From: Gordonia spumicola
GTDB lineage: Bacteria > Actinomycetota > Actinomycetes > Mycobacteriales > Mycobacteriaceae
Length of the DNA: 64,000 nt
NCBI RefSeq assembly: GCF_009932475.1
Contig: NZ_BJOV01000005.1
Coordinates: 682,001-746,000 of the forward strand
Direction of reading: 5' to 3'
How positions within the stretch are numbered: position 1 is the stretch's first letter; each line of letters opens with the position of its first letter. Made by a program: the position numbers and the translations under genes. Under the pieces are notes generated by a model, which saw nothing but the letters and a program-made list of their open reading frames with translations, had not been told where the DNA came from and ran no database searches. Positions 9,098 to 18,779 of this stretch are shown in pieces.

Positions 9098-9927
9098 CGA
9101 CTCCGTCGACGTCCAAGGCCGGACGTAATCTGCCCGCCGCGATCGGAGTGGGCGTCGGGCTCGGCGCGATGCTCATCGCGGTGTTGGCACTGGTGCCGAC
9201 GGCCTTCTACGGCGTCGTCGGCGTCGCACTCGCCATCGCCACCTGGGAGGTGTGCAAACGGCTCCGTGACGGCGGCTACGACGTGGCGACGGTCCCGCTG
9301 CTCGTCGGCGGGCAGGGCGTGATCTGGGCGTCGTGGCCGTGGGGCATCGCCGGATCGCTTGTCGCATTCGTGATCACCGTGCTGGTGATGATGGTGTGGA
9401 AGCTCTTCGCGCAGGGGCTCAAGGCCGCGCCGGAGAACTATCTGCGCGACCTGTCCCTGTCGGTGCTCGTCCTCGCGTGGCTGCCGACGTTGGCGATGTT
9501 CGCGACCGAGATGGTCCGTCACGACGACGGCCGCTACCGGGTGTTCACGCTGATCATCGTCGTCGTGTGCTCGGACGTCGGCGGCTACGCCGCGGGCGTG
9601 CTGTTCGGCAAGCATCCGATGGCTCCGGCGATCAGCCCGAAGAAGTCGTGGGAAGGCCTCGGCGGTTCGCTCGTGTTCGCGACCGCGGGCGCCGTGTGTT
9701 GCGCGATCTGGCTCCTGGACACCCACTGGTGGGTCGGCCTGGCCCTCGGGCCGCTCCTGGTCATCGTGGCGACCACGGGCGACCTGGTGGAGTCGCAGTT
9801 CAAGAGGGACCTCGGCATCAAGGACATGGGCACGCTCCTGCCCGGTCACGGCGGTATCATGGACCGCTTGGACTCGCTTCTGCCGTCTGCGTTCGTTACC
9901 TGGGCGGTGCTCACGCTGCTGATGTAG
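9094..9927 (+). CDS. cdsA: phosphatidate cytidylyltransferase (CDP-diglyceride synthase)
   Basis: A 277-residue, multi-helix inner membrane enzyme that makes CDP-diacylglycerol from CTP and phosphatidic acid, the precursor of phosphatidylinositol and cardiolipin. The C-terminal signature S-x3-KR-x4-KD-x6-PGHGG-x2-DR-x-D is intact ([14 protein letters not shown], then [13 protein letters not shown]). The ATG overlaps the frr stop by 4 nt. Last gene of the pyrH-frr-cdsA group; an amino acid antiporter gene follows after 45 bp. Confidence 0.96.
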   Translation: MTTPSTSKAGRNLPAAIGVGVGLGAMLIAVLALVPTAFYGVVGVALAIATWEVCKRLRDGGYDVATVPLLVGGQGVIWASWPWGIAGSLVAFVITVLVMMVWKLFAQGLKAAPENYLRDLSLSVLVLAWLPTLAMFATEMVRHDDGRYRVFTLIIVVVCSDVGGYAAGVLFGKHPMAPAISPKKSWEGLGGSLVFATAGAVCCAIWLLDTHWWVGLALGPLLVIVATTGDLVESQFKRDLGIKDMGTLLPGHGGIMDRLDSLLPSAFVTWAVLTLLM

Positions 9928-9972
9928 TAGCGTTGCGACGTCACATCGGACACACAGATCGGGGATCGGCAA

Positions 9973-11472
9973 GTGGCACAACATGAATCGGCCCCCGTCG
10001 CGGAGACCGGTGCGGCGAAGGTCAGCCTACCGACGCTGACCGCGATGGTCGTCGGATCGATGATCGGGTCGGGCGTCTTCCTGCTCCCGCGACGATTCGC
10101 CACCGAGACCGGTGTCCTCGGCGCGATCATCGCCTGGACGATCGCGGGCGGCGGCATGCTGATGCTCGCCCTCGTCTTCCAGCGGCTCGCAACCCGCAAA
10201 CCGGAACTCGACGCAGGCGTGTACGCGTATGCGAAGGACGGATTCGGCGACTACGTCGGCTTCAACTCGGCGTTCGGATTCTGGGCGTCGGCGTGCGCGG
10301 GCAACACGTCGTACTGGGTTCTCATCATGGCGACCACGAGCGCACTGTTCCCCGAACTCGGCGACGGTGCCACGCTCCTGTCGGTCGGACTGTCGTCGAT
10401 CGGCGTGTGGCTGTTCTTCCTCCTGATCAGCCGGGGCGTGCAGCAGGCCGCGATCATCAACCGCATCGCGACCATCGCGAAAGTGGTGCCGCTCGTCGTC
10501 TTCATCGTCCTCGCGATCGTCATGTTCGACACCGGGTACTTCGCCGACAACTTCGCGGGCGGCAACGGCATCGACGTCGGCAGCCTGTGGGATCAGATCA
10601 CCGGCACGATGCTGATCACCGTGTTCGTGTTCATGGGCATCGAAGGTGCGAGCATGTACTCCCGGTACGCCCGCAAGCGCGAGGACGTCGGTCGCGCGAC
10701 CGTCCTCGGATTCATCGGAGTCCTCGGTGTGTTCGCCCTGGTCACGCTGGTGTCGTACGGATCGATGACACAGGGCGACCTGGCCGCGGTCGACCAGCCG
10801 TCCGTCGCGTCGGTGCTGGCGCACCTCGTCGGCGACTGGGGATCGGTGTTCATCCGCATCGGTGTGATCGTCTCCGTCCTCGGCGCCTACCTCGCGTGGA
10901 CGCTGATGGCGGCGGAGATCCTCTACATCCCCGCACAGGCCAGCGACATGCCCGCGTTCCTCAAGAAGACGAACGCGAAGGGCGCGCCCATCACGGCGCT
11001 CGTCATGGCCTCGGGTTTTGTGCAGCTGCTGCTGATCTGGCTGCTGTTCGTCGACGACGCGCTCGACTTCATGCTCGACCTGACCGCGGCCCTCGCGCTC
11101 GTCCCGTATCTCCTCGTCGCCGCCTACGGGCTGCGCCTGGTGATCACCCGCGACACGTACGAGGACGGGCGGGACCGCACCAAGGACATGATCATCGCCT
11201 CGCTCGCGGTCCTGTACACGGCGTTCCTCGTGGTCGCGGCGGGTCTGGACAAACTGCTGCTCGCGTGCAGCCTGTACGCGCTCGGAACCGTCCTGTTCGT
11301 CATCGCGCGGCGCGAGAAGGGACTCAAGGTGTTCCGCCCGTTCGAGGCCGTGCTGTTCGCGGTGATCGTCGCGGGCGGTGTCGCAGGAGTCGTGCTGCTC
11401 GCGACGGGCGTCGACGAGATCGATCATCATCCCGAACCCGACCGCTATTCGGTCGTCCACGAATCAGATTGA
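9973..11472 (+). CDS. arcD: APC-family basic amino acid antiporter (arginine/ornithine type)
   Basis: A 499-residue integral membrane protein with about 12-13 helices. The first helix carries the APC superfamily signature [19 protein letters not shown], and [19 protein letters not shown] belongs to the APA (basic amino acid/polyamine antiporter) branch. GTG 9973 opens the frame with a G-rich stretch upstream. The arginine deiminase gene follows after 16 bp, which supports arginine/ornithine exchange as its job. It sits between cdsA and rlmN. The symbol is used in the functional sense; agmatine or another antiport is possible. Confidence 0.85.
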   Translation: MAQHESAPVAETGAAKVSLPTLTAMVVGSMIGSGVFLLPRRFATETGVLGAIIAWTIAGGGMLMLALVFQRLATRKPELDAGVYAYAKDGFGDYVGFNSAFGFWASACAGNTSYWVLIMATTSALFPELGDGATLLSVGLSSIGVWLFFLLISRGVQQAAIINRIATIAKVVPLVVFIVLAIVMFDTGYFADNFAGGNGIDVGSLWDQITGTMLITVFVFMGIEGASMYSRYARKREDVGRATVLGFIGVLGVFALVTLVSYGSMTQGDLAAVDQPSVASVLAHLVGDWGSVFIRIGVIVSVLGAYLAWTLMAAEILYIPAQASDMPAFLKKTNAKGAPITALVMASGFVQLLLIWLLFVDDALDFMLDLTAALALVPYLLVAAYGLRLVITRDTYEDGRDRTKDMIIASLAVLYTAFLVVAAGLDKLLLACSLYALGTVLFVIARREKGLKVFRPFEAVLFAVIVAGGVAGVVLLATGVDEIDHHPEPDRYSVVHESD

Positions 11473-11488
11473 ACGAGAGGCCTCCCGC

Positions 11489-12739
11489 ATGACCGACAAC
11501 CCGTCGACCGCCTACGGTGTGCACTCCGAAGTCGGCACACTCCGCAAGGTCCTCGTCTGCGCGCCGGGACTCGCACACGAGCGGCTCACCCCGACGAACT
11601 CCGACGACCTGCTGTTCGACGACGTCCTGTGGGTCCAGAACGCCAAACGCGACCACTTCGACTTCATGAACAAGATGCGCGACCGCGGCGTCGACGTCGT
11701 CGAACTGCACAACGTGCTCGCCGACACCGTCGCCGATCCGGCCGCCCGCTCGTGGCTGCTCGACCGCAAGATCGTGCCGAACGAGGTCGGCGTCGGCCTG
11801 GTCGCCGAGACGCGTTCGTACCTGGACGGGCTCGGCTCGCGCGAACTGGCCGACCTGCTGATCGGCGGCATGTCGACCCGCGACCTGCCCGCCGACCTGC
11901 GGCCCGGATACGTGTCGCTGGCACGGGAGTCGGCGGGCGTCAACGAATACCTGATGCCGCCGCTGCCGAACACGCTGTACACCCGGGACACCACGTGCTG
12001 GATCTACGGCGGCGTCACGTTGAACCCGCTGTACTGGCCCGCCCGCCACGACGAGACGCTGCTGATGAAGGCCGTCTACGAGTTCCACCCCGACTTCGTC
12101 GGCTCGCCGGTCCGCTGGGGTGATCCGGAGAAGCACTGGGGCGCGGCGACGATCGAGGGCGGCGACGTCCTGGTGCCCGGCGACGGCGTGGTGCTGATCG
12201 GGATGAGCGAGCGGACCTCGCGCCAGGCGATCACCCAGGTCGCACTGGAACTGTTCGCCGCGGGCGACGTGACGAAGGTGATCGTCGCGGGGATGCCGAA
12301 ACTGCGGTCGGCGATGCACCTGGACACGGTGTTCACGTTCGCCGACCGCGACCTGGTCACCGTGTACCCGAAGATCGTCGACTCGATCGTGCCGTTCACG
12401 ATCGTGCCGTCCGACAACGCCGTCGGTCTCGACGTGATCGAAGAGTCCGAGCACTTCGTCGAGGTGGTCCGCAAGGCGCTCGGTCTCGACGTGCTGCGCG
12501 TCGTCGAGGCAGGCGGCAGCGAGTACGCGTCCGAGCGGCAGCAGTGGGACAGCGGGAACAATCTGGTGGCCGTCGAACCGGGTGTCGTCTTCGCATACGA
12601 CCGGAACACGTACACGAACGCGCTCCTGCGGAAGGAGGGCGTGGAGGTGATCACGATCGTCGGAGCCGAACTGGGCCGTGGCCGGGGCGGCGGACACTGC
12701 ATGACGTGCCCGATCATCAGGGACCCGCTTCCCGCGTGA
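11489..12739 (+). CDS. arcA: arginine deiminase
   Basis: A 416-residue cytosolic guanidino-modifying enzyme hydrolysing arginine to citrulline and ammonia. Hallmarks are the N-terminal [15 protein letters not shown], the FTRDTTC-like segment ([12 protein letters not shown]), the MHLDTVFTF His/Asp motif and the C-terminal nucleophile Cys404 in [17 protein letters not shown] 11489 has GAGAGG upstream; the open frame before it overlaps the antiporter gene. The pair lacks ornithine transcarbamylase and carbamate kinase here, so ATP generation by the full pathway would need genes elsewhere; acid protection or nitrogen use are alternatives. Confidence 0.95.
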   Translation: MTDNPSTAYGVHSEVGTLRKVLVCAPGLAHERLTPTNSDDLLFDDVLWVQNAKRDHFDFMNKMRDRGVDVVELHNVLADTVADPAARSWLLDRKIVPNEVGVGLVAETRSYLDGLGSRELADLLIGGMSTRDLPADLRPGYVSLARESAGVNEYLMPPLPNTLYTRDTTCWIYGGVTLNPLYWPARHDETLLMKAVYEFHPDFVGSPVRWGDPEKHWGAATIEGGDVLVPGDGVVLIGMSERTSRQAITQVALELFAAGDVTKVIVAGMPKLRSAMHLDTVFTFADRDLVTVYPKIVDSIVPFTIVPSDNAVGLDVIEESEHFVEVVRKALGLDVLRVVEAGGSEYASERQQWDSGNNLVAVEPGVVFAYDRNTYTNALLRKEGVEVITIVGAELGRGRGGGHCMTCPIIRDPLPA

Positions 12740-12775
12740 TCCGGGCGCCCGGAACGACGTGAGAGAATGGACGGC

Positions 12776-13882
12776 ATGACGTCTCTGCCTCTCGTTTTCG
12801 ACGCGCCCAAACGCGGGCTTCCGCCCAGGCACTTCGCGGACCTCGACGAGGCCGGTCGGATCGAGGCCGTCACCGGTCTCGGACTCCCGAAGTTCCGTGC
12901 GAACCAGCTCGCGAAGCAGTACTACGGCCGCCTGACCGGCGACGTCACCGAGATGACCGACCTGCCCGCGGACAAGCGCGAGGCCGTCGGCGAGGCGTTG
13001 TTCCCGACGCTGATGACACCGGTCCGTCACGTGGCGTGCGACGACGACTCCACCCGCAAGACGCTGTGGCGACTGCACGACGGGACGCTGTTGGAGTCGG
13101 TCCTGATGCGGTACTCGGACCGGACCACGCTGTGCATCTCATCGCAGGCGGGCTGCGGCATGGCGTGCCCGTTCTGCGCCACCGGCCAGGGCGGCCTCGA
13201 CCGCAACCTGTCGACGGCGGAGATCGTCGACCAGGTCAGGGCCGCCGCGCGCGCCACCCGCGACGGCGACCTCGGTGAACCCGGCCGACTGTCGAACATC
13301 GTCTTCATGGGGATGGGGGAGCCGCTCGCCAACTACAAGCGAGTCGTCGACGCCGTGCGCAAGATCACCTCGCCCGCCCCCGAGGGTTTCGGCATCTCAC
13401 AGCGGCACGTCACGGTGTCGACGGTGGGTCTGGCGCCCGCGATCCGCAAGCTGGCGGACGAGGGCTTCTCGGTGACGCTCGCCGTCTCGCTGCACACGCC
13501 CGACGACGAGCTGCGCGACACCCTCGTCCCGGTGAACAACCGCTGGTCGGTGGCCGAGGTGCTGTCCGCGGCCCGCTACTACGCGGACAAGACGGGCCGC
13601 CGCGTGTCGATCGAGTACGCCCTCATCCGCGACGTGAACGACCAGCCGTGGCGCGCCGACATGCTGGGGGAGAAGCTGCGCCGCTCGCTCGGTTCGCTCG
13701 CCCACGTGAATCTCATCCCGCTGAATCCGACGCCGGGGTCGGAATGGGACGCGAGCCCCCGCGACGTACAGGACGAATTCGTCCGCCGGGTCCGCGAACA
13801 GGGCATCTCCTGCACGGTCCGCGACACCCGCGGCCAGGAGATCGCCGCCGCCTGCGGCCAGCTCGCAGCCGACGAACGCTGA
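12776..13882 (+). CDS. rlmN: 23S rRNA (adenine2503-C2)/tRNA A37 methyltransferase RlmN
   Basis: A 368-residue radical-SAM methylase. The [4Fe-4S] motif is [11 protein letters not shown], and [10 protein letters not shown] plus a C-terminal CTVRDTRG with the methyl-carrying Cys are as expected. Two in-frame ATGs lie at 12767 and 12776; I chose 12776 because GAGAAT ends 7 nt before it (leaderless pattern) and because mycobacterial RlmN starts the same distance before the PPRH segment. The gene ends in a strong stem-loop at 13892-13926 shared with the convergent DUF2631 gene. Confidence 0.95.
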   Translation: MTSLPLVFDAPKRGLPPRHFADLDEAGRIEAVTGLGLPKFRANQLAKQYYGRLTGDVTEMTDLPADKREAVGEALFPTLMTPVRHVACDDDSTRKTLWRLHDGTLLESVLMRYSDRTTLCISSQAGCGMACPFCATGQGGLDRNLSTAEIVDQVRAAARATRDGDLGEPGRLSNIVFMGMGEPLANYKRVVDAVRKITSPAPEGFGISQRHVTVSTVGLAPAIRKLADEGFSVTLAVSLHTPDDELRDTLVPVNNRWSVAEVLSAARYYADKTGRRVSIEYALIRDVNDQPWRADMLGEKLRRSLGSLAHVNLIPLNPTPGSEWDASPRDVQDEFVRRVREQGISCTVRDTRGQEIAAACGQLAADER

Positions 13883-13891
13883 TCCACGAGA

Positions 13892-13926
13892 AACGGCCGC
13901 CCACCTGCGAGAGGTGGGCGGCCGTT
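13892..13926. terminator. bidirectional terminator between rlmN and the DUF2631 gene
   Basis: Perfect 15-bp stem (13892-13906 with 13912-13926) and a 5-nt loop (GCGAG), placed 9 bp after the rlmN stop and 17 bp from the DUF2631 stop. Weak T-run TTCGTCGTT on the plus side, AAACG on the other. Confidence 0.8.
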
Positions 13927-13943
13927 CGTCGTTCAGGGGGCGT

Positions 13944-14207
13944 CTAGCGTCGCCACGCACCCTTCTTGGGGATCATCTTGTAGCCCGCGAAGCCGATCAG
14001 GCCGACCGCGATCACGATGAGGTAGATGTCCTCGACATGGCCGTGGTGATTGCCCTTCAGCATCGCGAGGCAGATCAGACCCGAGATGAATGCCGCGATC
14101 GCGTACGTGCGCGGTGCGGTGCCGTGCCAGCCGAAGCGGGCCGACGGTGCGTCGGCCGGTTCGCGGACCCAGCCGGTATCGATCGCCTGGACCTCAGTAC
14201 TTGCCAC
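13944..14207 (-). CDS. DUF2631 small membrane protein
   Basis: An 87-residue protein of unknown function with two hydrophobic segments (TYAIAAFISGLICLAML and IYLIVIAVGLIGFAGY) and a basic tail KMIPKKGAWRR. The N-terminal MASTEVQAIDTGW resembles mycobacterial DUF2631 proteins (Rv2876), which lie in the same place before dxr. Start GTG 14207 was chosen over GTG 14213 because AAGGAG ends 5 nt before the former and touches the latter. TATGCT at 14250-14245 (minus strand) is a possible -10. Confidence 0.85.
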   Translation of the reverse strand: MASTEVQAIDTGWVREPADAPSARFGWHGTAPRTYAIAAFISGLICLAMLKGNHHGHVEDIYLIVIAVGLIGFAGYKMIPKKGAWRR

Positions 14208-14297
14208 GTCCACTCCTTATGACAGCCGGTAGTAGTTGGGCTACAGCATAACCCGAGCCGGTGACGCGGTCGGCACTCGGTGCGCGACAATGGCGGG

Positions 14298-15458
14298 GTG
14301 ACCACACGTGTGCTGATCCTCGGTTCGACCGGATCCATCGGAACCCAGGCCCTGGAAGTGATCGCCGAGCATCCCGAGCGGTTCGAGGTCGTCGGCCTCG
14401 GCGCGGGTGGCGGCAACCTCGACCTGCTCGAACGGCAGGTCGCCGCGACCGGGCTCCCCGCGTCGCGGACCGCGGTGGCCGATGCCGCCGCCGCAGGGGC
14501 GCTCGCGGACCGGCTCGGCTCGGGTGTGCTGGCGGGCGACGACGCGATGGTCTGGCTCATCGAGACAGCCGAGGCCGACGTGGTGCTCAACGGCGTCGTC
14601 GGAGCCATCGGACTCCGCCCGAGCCTGGCCGCCCTCGAATCGGGGGCCCGTCTGGCCCTGGCGAACAAGGAGTCGCTGGTGGCCGGTGGGTCGTTGGTGC
14701 TGGACGCCGCCGCGCCGGGCCAGATCGTCCCCGTCGACTCCGAGCACTCGGCCATCGCGCAGTGCCTGCGCGGCGGATCGGCGAGCGAAGTGGACCGCCT
14801 GGTGCTGACCGCGTCGGGCGGACCGTTCCGCGGCTGGACCGCCGATCAGGTCGCGCACGTCACGCCGGAGCAGGCGGGCAAGCATCCCACCTGGTCGATG
14901 GGTCCGATGATCACGCTGAACTCGGCGACACTCGTGAACAAGGCGCTCGAAGTGATCGAGGCGCATCTGCTGTTCGACGTCCCGTACGACCGGATCGACG
15001 TGACCGTGCACCCGCAGTCGATCGTGCACTCGATGGTCACGTTCGTGGACGGGGCGACCATCGCGAAGGCGTCGCCGCCCAGCATGAAGCTCCCGATCGC
15101 GCTCGCGCTCGGCTGGCCGGACCGGGTTCCGGGGAGTTCCACGCCGCTGAGCTGGTCGGAGGCCGCCGCGTGGACGTTCGAACCCGTCGACGACGCCGTC
15201 TTCCCGGCGATCTCGCTCGCGCGGGAGGCGGGGACGCGGGGTGGAAGCCTGACCGCCGTGTACAACGCGGCCAACGAGGTCGCCGCCGACGGGTTCTTCG
15301 CCGGGCGCATCTCGTTCCCTCGGATCGTCGGTGTCATCGGAGACGTCCTCGCGGGCGCGGATCAGTGGTCGGCGCGGCCGGGTACCCTGGACGACGTCCT
15401 GGCGGCGGACCGGTGGGCACGCGAACGCGCTGCCGAACTGGTTGCTGCTGCCTCGTAG
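14298..15458 (+). CDS. dxr: 1-deoxy-D-xylulose 5-phosphate reductoisomerase
   Basis: Second step of the MEP isoprenoid pathway: NADPH-dependent conversion of DXP to MEP. The 386-residue product begins with the dinucleotide fold [15 protein letters not shown], then [12 protein letters not shown], the metal/substrate site [19 protein letters not shown] and the late [12 protein letters not shown] motif. An in-frame GTG at 14280 exists, but GACAAT ends 6 nt before GTG 14298 and the latter gives the normal N-terminus. rip1 follows after 27 bp and ispG, another MEP gene, after that. Confidence 0.96.
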   Translation: MTTRVLILGSTGSIGTQALEVIAEHPERFEVVGLGAGGGNLDLLERQVAATGLPASRTAVADAAAAGALADRLGSGVLAGDDAMVWLIETAEADVVLNGVVGAIGLRPSLAALESGARLALANKESLVAGGSLVLDAAAPGQIVPVDSEHSAIAQCLRGGSASEVDRLVLTASGGPFRGWTADQVAHVTPEQAGKHPTWSMGPMITLNSATLVNKALEVIEAHLLFDVPYDRIDVTVHPQSIVHSMVTFVDGATIAKASPPSMKLPIALALGWPDRVPGSSTPLSWSEAAAWTFEPVDDAVFPAISLAREAGTRGGSLTAVYNAANEVAADGFFAGRISFPRIVGVIGDVLAGADQWSARPGTLDDVLAADRWARERAAELVAAAS

Positions 15459-15485
15459 TCCTTCACACGACTGGAGTGGAACCGA

Positions 15486-16694
15486 GTGAGTTACGTGCTC
15501 GGCGTGGTGGCGTTCGCCCTCGCGCTGCTGATCTCCATCGCATGGCACGAGTTGGGCCATCATGTGGCCGCGAAGGCGACGGGCATGAAGGTCCGTCGCT
15601 TCTTCGTCGGCTTCGGCCCCACCGTGTGGTCCACCCGCGTCGGTGAGACCGAATACGGACTCAAGGCGATCCCGCTCGGCGGGTTCTGCGACATCGCGGG
15701 CATGACGCCGCACGACGAGATGTCGGTGATCGACCAGCCGCGCGCCATGTACAAGCAGGCCACATGGAAACGGCTCGTCGTCCTCATCGCCGGGCCTGTC
15801 CAGAACTTCATCCTCGGCTTCGTCCTGATCGTCATCCTCGCGCTCGGTTGGGGCCTGCCCGTCCTCGGTGACAAACCGGTCCACGCCGCGCAGATCTCGT
15901 GTGTCGCGCCGACGACCGACGCCGCGGGCAAACCGGTGCCGTGCACGGGCGCGGCGCCTGCCGCACAGGCCGGCCTTCGGGTCGGGGACCAGATCGTCGC
16001 CGTCGACGGTGCGTCGATCTCCGACTCGTCCGACATGATCGAGAAGGTCCGCGACGTGCAGGGTTCCACCGTCCTGACTGTCGAGCGCGACGGGGAGCGC
16101 ACCGACGTGACGATCCCGGTGTCCCAAGTCCAGCGCATGGCGAAGAACACGGACGGCACGCTGACGCCCGTCACGGTCGGCGCGATCGGGGTGACACTAG
16201 ACAACACGCTCGACAATCACTACGACATCGGGTCCGTCTGGGGAGGTGCGATCTCTTTCACCGGAGACATGATCGTAGAGACCGTGAAGTCGCTTGCCTC
16301 CCTACCGACAAAGATTGGGTCGCTGTGGACTGCGGTCACCGGTGGGGAGCGCGCCGTGGACAGTCCGATGAGCGTGGTCGGCGCGTCCCGCATCGGTGGT
16401 GAGGTTGTCGAGATGGGTCTGTGGAACGTCTTCTTCCTGCTGCTGCTGAGCATCAACTTCTTCCTCGGCGCGTTCAATCTGGTGCCGCTGCTTCCGCTCG
16501 ACGGCGGGCACATGGCGATCGCGCTGTACGAGAAGGTCCGCAACCTGCTGCGTCGCGCAGTCGGCAAGCGCGACGCGCCGCCCGTCGACTATGTGAAGCT
16601 GCTCCCGCTGACCTATGCGGTCGTCGCCGTGATGGGCGCCTTCATGATCCTGACCGTGACGGCCGACATCATCAACCCGATCCGGCTCGGCTGA
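15486..16694 (+). CDS. rip1: site-2 intramembrane zinc metalloprotease (Rip1/RseP type, M50B)
   Basis: A 402-residue membrane protease that cleaves anti-sigma factors within the bilayer. Helix 1 contains the zinc motif HELGH at residues 21-25; a PDZ domain lies at ~155-230 (AGLRVGDQIVAVDG); the third zinc ligand is in NLVPLLPLDGGHMA near the C-terminus. GTG 15486 has GGAGTGGAA upstream. The dxr-rip1-ispG order is that of mycobacteria, where Rip1 controls lipid and stress responses; its substrates here are not known. Confidence 0.94.
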   Translation: MSYVLGVVAFALALLISIAWHELGHHVAAKATGMKVRRFFVGFGPTVWSTRVGETEYGLKAIPLGGFCDIAGMTPHDEMSVIDQPRAMYKQATWKRLVVLIAGPVQNFILGFVLIVILALGWGLPVLGDKPVHAAQISCVAPTTDAAGKPVPCTGAAPAAQAGLRVGDQIVAVDGASISDSSDMIEKVRDVQGSTVLTVERDGERTDVTIPVSQVQRMAKNTDGTLTPVTVGAIGVTLDNTLDNHYDIGSVWGGAISFTGDMIVETVKSLASLPTKIGSLWTAVTGGERAVDSPMSVVGASRIGGEVVEMGLWNVFFLLLLSINFFLGAFNLVPLLPLDGGHMAIALYEKVRNLLRRAVGKRDAPPVDYVKLLPLTYAVVAVMGAFMILTVTADIINPIRLG

Positions 16695-16723
16695 CGACTG
16701 CATTTCACGGTGAGCCGAGTCGG

Positions 16724-16729
16724 TAGACT
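16724..16729 (+). promoter_or_regulatory. -10 element TAGACT, leaderless start of ispG
   Basis: Seven nt separate TAGACT from ATG 16737 and there is no Shine-Dalgarno. ispG may therefore be transcribed on its own as well as from upstream. Confidence 0.55.
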
Positions 16730-16736
16730 CGAGGCC

Positions 16737-17891
16737 ATGACTGATGTGATCGGGCTGGGAATGCCTGCCGGACCTCCGCCTGTTCTCGCGCCGCGCCGCA
16801 CGACCCGTCAGATCCAGGTCGGATCGGTCGGAGTGGGCAGCGACCATCCGATCTCGGTGCAGTCGATGTGCACCACCAAGACGCACGACGTGAACTCGAC
16901 GCTGCAGCAGATCGCCGAGCTCACCGCGTCCGGCTGTGACATCGTCCGCGTGGCCTGCCCGCGCCAGGAGGACGCCGACGCGCTCGCCGTCATCGCGAAG
17001 AAGTCGAAGATCCCGGTCATCGCCGACATCCACTTTCAGCCCAAGTACATCTTCGCCGCCATCGACGCGGGCTGTGCCGCCGTCCGCGTCAACCCCGGCA
17101 ACATCAAGGAGTTCGACGGCCGCGTCAAGGAGGTCGCGAAGGCCGCGGGCGACGCCGGGATCCCGATCCGCATCGGTGTCAACGCGGGCTCGCTCGATCC
17201 CCGTCTCCTCAAGAAGTACGGCAAGGCGACGCCGGAGGCTCTCGTCGAGTCGGCCCTCTGGGAGGCGAGCCTGTTCGAGGAGCACGGGTTCGGCGACATC
17301 AAGATCTCGGTGAAGCACAACGATCCGGTGATCATGGTCGAGGCGTACCGGCAGCTGGCCGCGCAGAGCGACTACCCGCTGCACCTCGGCGTCACCGAGG
17401 CCGGGCCGTCGTTCCAGGGCACGATCAAGTCGGCTGTGGCTTTCGGGTCGCTGCTGTCGGAGGGCATCGGCGACACCATCCGCGTGTCCCTGTCGGCGCC
17501 GCCCGCCGAGGAGATCAAGGTCGGCGACGCGATCCTGCAGTCGCTCAACCTGCGTCCCCGAAAGCTGGAGATCGTATCGTGCCCGTCGTGCGGCCGTGCG
17601 CAGGTGGACGTCTACAAGCTCGCCAACGAAGTGTCGGCGGGCCTGGAAGGACTCGAGGTCCCGCTGCGCGTGGCCGTCATGGGATGCGTCGTGAACGGTC
17701 CGGGTGAAGCGCGCGAAGCCGACCTCGGCGTCGCGTCCGGCAACGGCAAGGGGCAGATCTTCATCAAGGGCGAAGTCGTCAAGACCGTCCCCGAGGCGCA
17801 GATCGTCGAGACCTTGATCGCCGAAGCGCTGCGTATCGCCGAGGAGTCGGGGGACACTGGGACGGGATCACCCGTCGTCTCTGTCAGCTGA
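16737..17891 (+). CDS. ispG: 4-hydroxy-3-methylbut-2-enyl diphosphate synthase (flavodoxin/ferredoxin type)
   Basis: Sixth MEP-pathway step, a [4Fe-4S] enzyme converting MEcPP to HMBPP. The 384-residue protein shows [12 protein letters not shown] at the TIM-barrel start, [21 protein letters not shown], and the cluster ligands in [11 protein letters not shown] and [16 protein letters not shown] 16737 was preferred to the more upstream frame because of the -10 spacing and the usual N-terminus. An acetyltransferase gene follows 32 bp later. Confidence 0.97.
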   Translation: MTDVIGLGMPAGPPPVLAPRRTTRQIQVGSVGVGSDHPISVQSMCTTKTHDVNSTLQQIAELTASGCDIVRVACPRQEDADALAVIAKKSKIPVIADIHFQPKYIFAAIDAGCAAVRVNPGNIKEFDGRVKEVAKAAGDAGIPIRIGVNAGSLDPRLLKKYGKATPEALVESALWEASLFEEHGFGDIKISVKHNDPVIMVEAYRQLAAQSDYPLHLGVTEAGPSFQGTIKSAVAFGSLLSEGIGDTIRVSLSAPPAEEIKVGDAILQSLNLRPRKLEIVSCPSCGRAQVDVYKLANEVSAGLEGLEVPLRVAVMGCVVNGPGEAREADLGVASGNGKGQIFIKGEVVKTVPEAQIVETLIAEALRIAEESGDTGTGSPVVSVS

Positions 17892-17923
17892 GGCGCGCGA
17901 GAAGACATTCGAAAGGGCCGGAC

Positions 17924-18760
17924 GTGCTGCGACTGCTTGGCGGGCGCCCGTTGGGGGCGCGTGACACCGAAGCGGTCACGCGCGCGCTCGACCGCGATCC
18001 CGTCGCGTCGTGCATGGTCGCGGCCCGCGTCGAGGCGTACGGGATGTCGCCGAGGTTCCTCGGCGGCGAGATGTGGAGCGCGTCGACACCGGAGCAGTCC
18101 CTGTGCTTCTCCGGAGCCAACCTGATGCCGCTCGCGGGCGACGACGCCGACCTCGACGACTTCGCGGGCCGCGCGCTCGCCGCCCGACGCACGTGCACAT
18201 CGGTGGTCGGTCACGTCGATCTGGCGCTCGGACTGTGGCAACGGCTCCAGCCGACCTGGGGCGAACCGCGCGAGATCCGTCCGGACCAGCCGCTCCTGGC
18301 GTTGAGCGGCATGCCCGCGATCGATCCCGACCCGTTGGTGCGGCTCGTCGTCCCCACCGACCTCGACAACTACTTCCCGGCCGCGGTGGAGATGTTCCGC
18401 GGGGAGGTCGGCGTCGACCCGTGCGAGGTGGACGGCGGGGCGTCGTACCGTCGCAGGCTGGCCGCGTTGATCTCCGCGCGCCGAGTGTTCGCGCGGTTCG
18501 ACGGCGACCGGGTGGTCTACAAGGCCGAGATCGGGTCCATGTCGCGTCGGGTGGGCCAGATCCAGGGCGTGTGGGTCGATCCGGACTGGCGCGGTCGTGG
18601 GATCGGCTCGACGGGCACCGCGGCGGTCGCTGCGGCGATCGCTCGGCAGGGTCGCATAGCGAGCCTGTACGTCAACAGTTTCAACTCGTCCGCCAGGGCC
18701 ACCTACCAGCGGGTCGGCTTCTCACAGGTCGGGACCTTCGCGACCGTGCTCGTGGACTGA
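17924..18760 (+). CDS. DUF4081/GNAT-family N-acetyltransferase
   Basis: A 278-residue protein with an N-terminal DUF4081-like region (residues ~1-125, LLGGRPLGARDTEAVTRALD) and a C-terminal GNAT fold with the acetyl-CoA loop VWVDPDWRGRGIGSTGTAA and the closing YVNSFNSSARATYQRVGF. GTG 17924 has GAAAGGG upstream. Homologues lie directly after ispG in mycobacteria (Rv2867c). Substrate unknown. Confidence 0.88.
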   Translation: MLRLLGGRPLGARDTEAVTRALDRDPVASCMVAARVEAYGMSPRFLGGEMWSASTPEQSLCFSGANLMPLAGDDADLDDFAGRALAARRTCTSVVGHVDLALGLWQRLQPTWGEPREIRPDQPLLALSGMPAIDPDPLVRLVVPTDLDNYFPAAVEMFRGEVGVDPCEVDGGASYRRRLAALISARRVFARFDGDRVVYKAEIGSMSRRVGQIQGVWVDPDWRGRGIGSTGTAAVAAAIARQGRIASLYVNSFNSSARATYQRVGFSQVGTFATVLVD

Positions 18761-18765
18761 CTCGA

Positions 18766-18771
18766 TAGTCT
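18766..18771 (+). promoter_or_regulatory. -10 element TAGTCT, leaderless start of the PBP gene
   Basis: TAGTCT lies 8 nt before ATG 18780; no ribosome site precedes the start. Confidence 0.5.
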
Positions 18772-18779
18772 CGGAGTCG

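Noticed and set aside
10027..11460. Long open frame on the minus strand opposite arcD (477 codons)
   Set aside because: His/Asp/Arg-rich translation without domains; it mirrors the codon bias of the clear APC transporter gene on the plus strand.
14241..16127. 628-codon minus-strand frame across dxr and rip1
   Set aside because: Antisense shadow: no family features, spans two certain genes and the gap between them.
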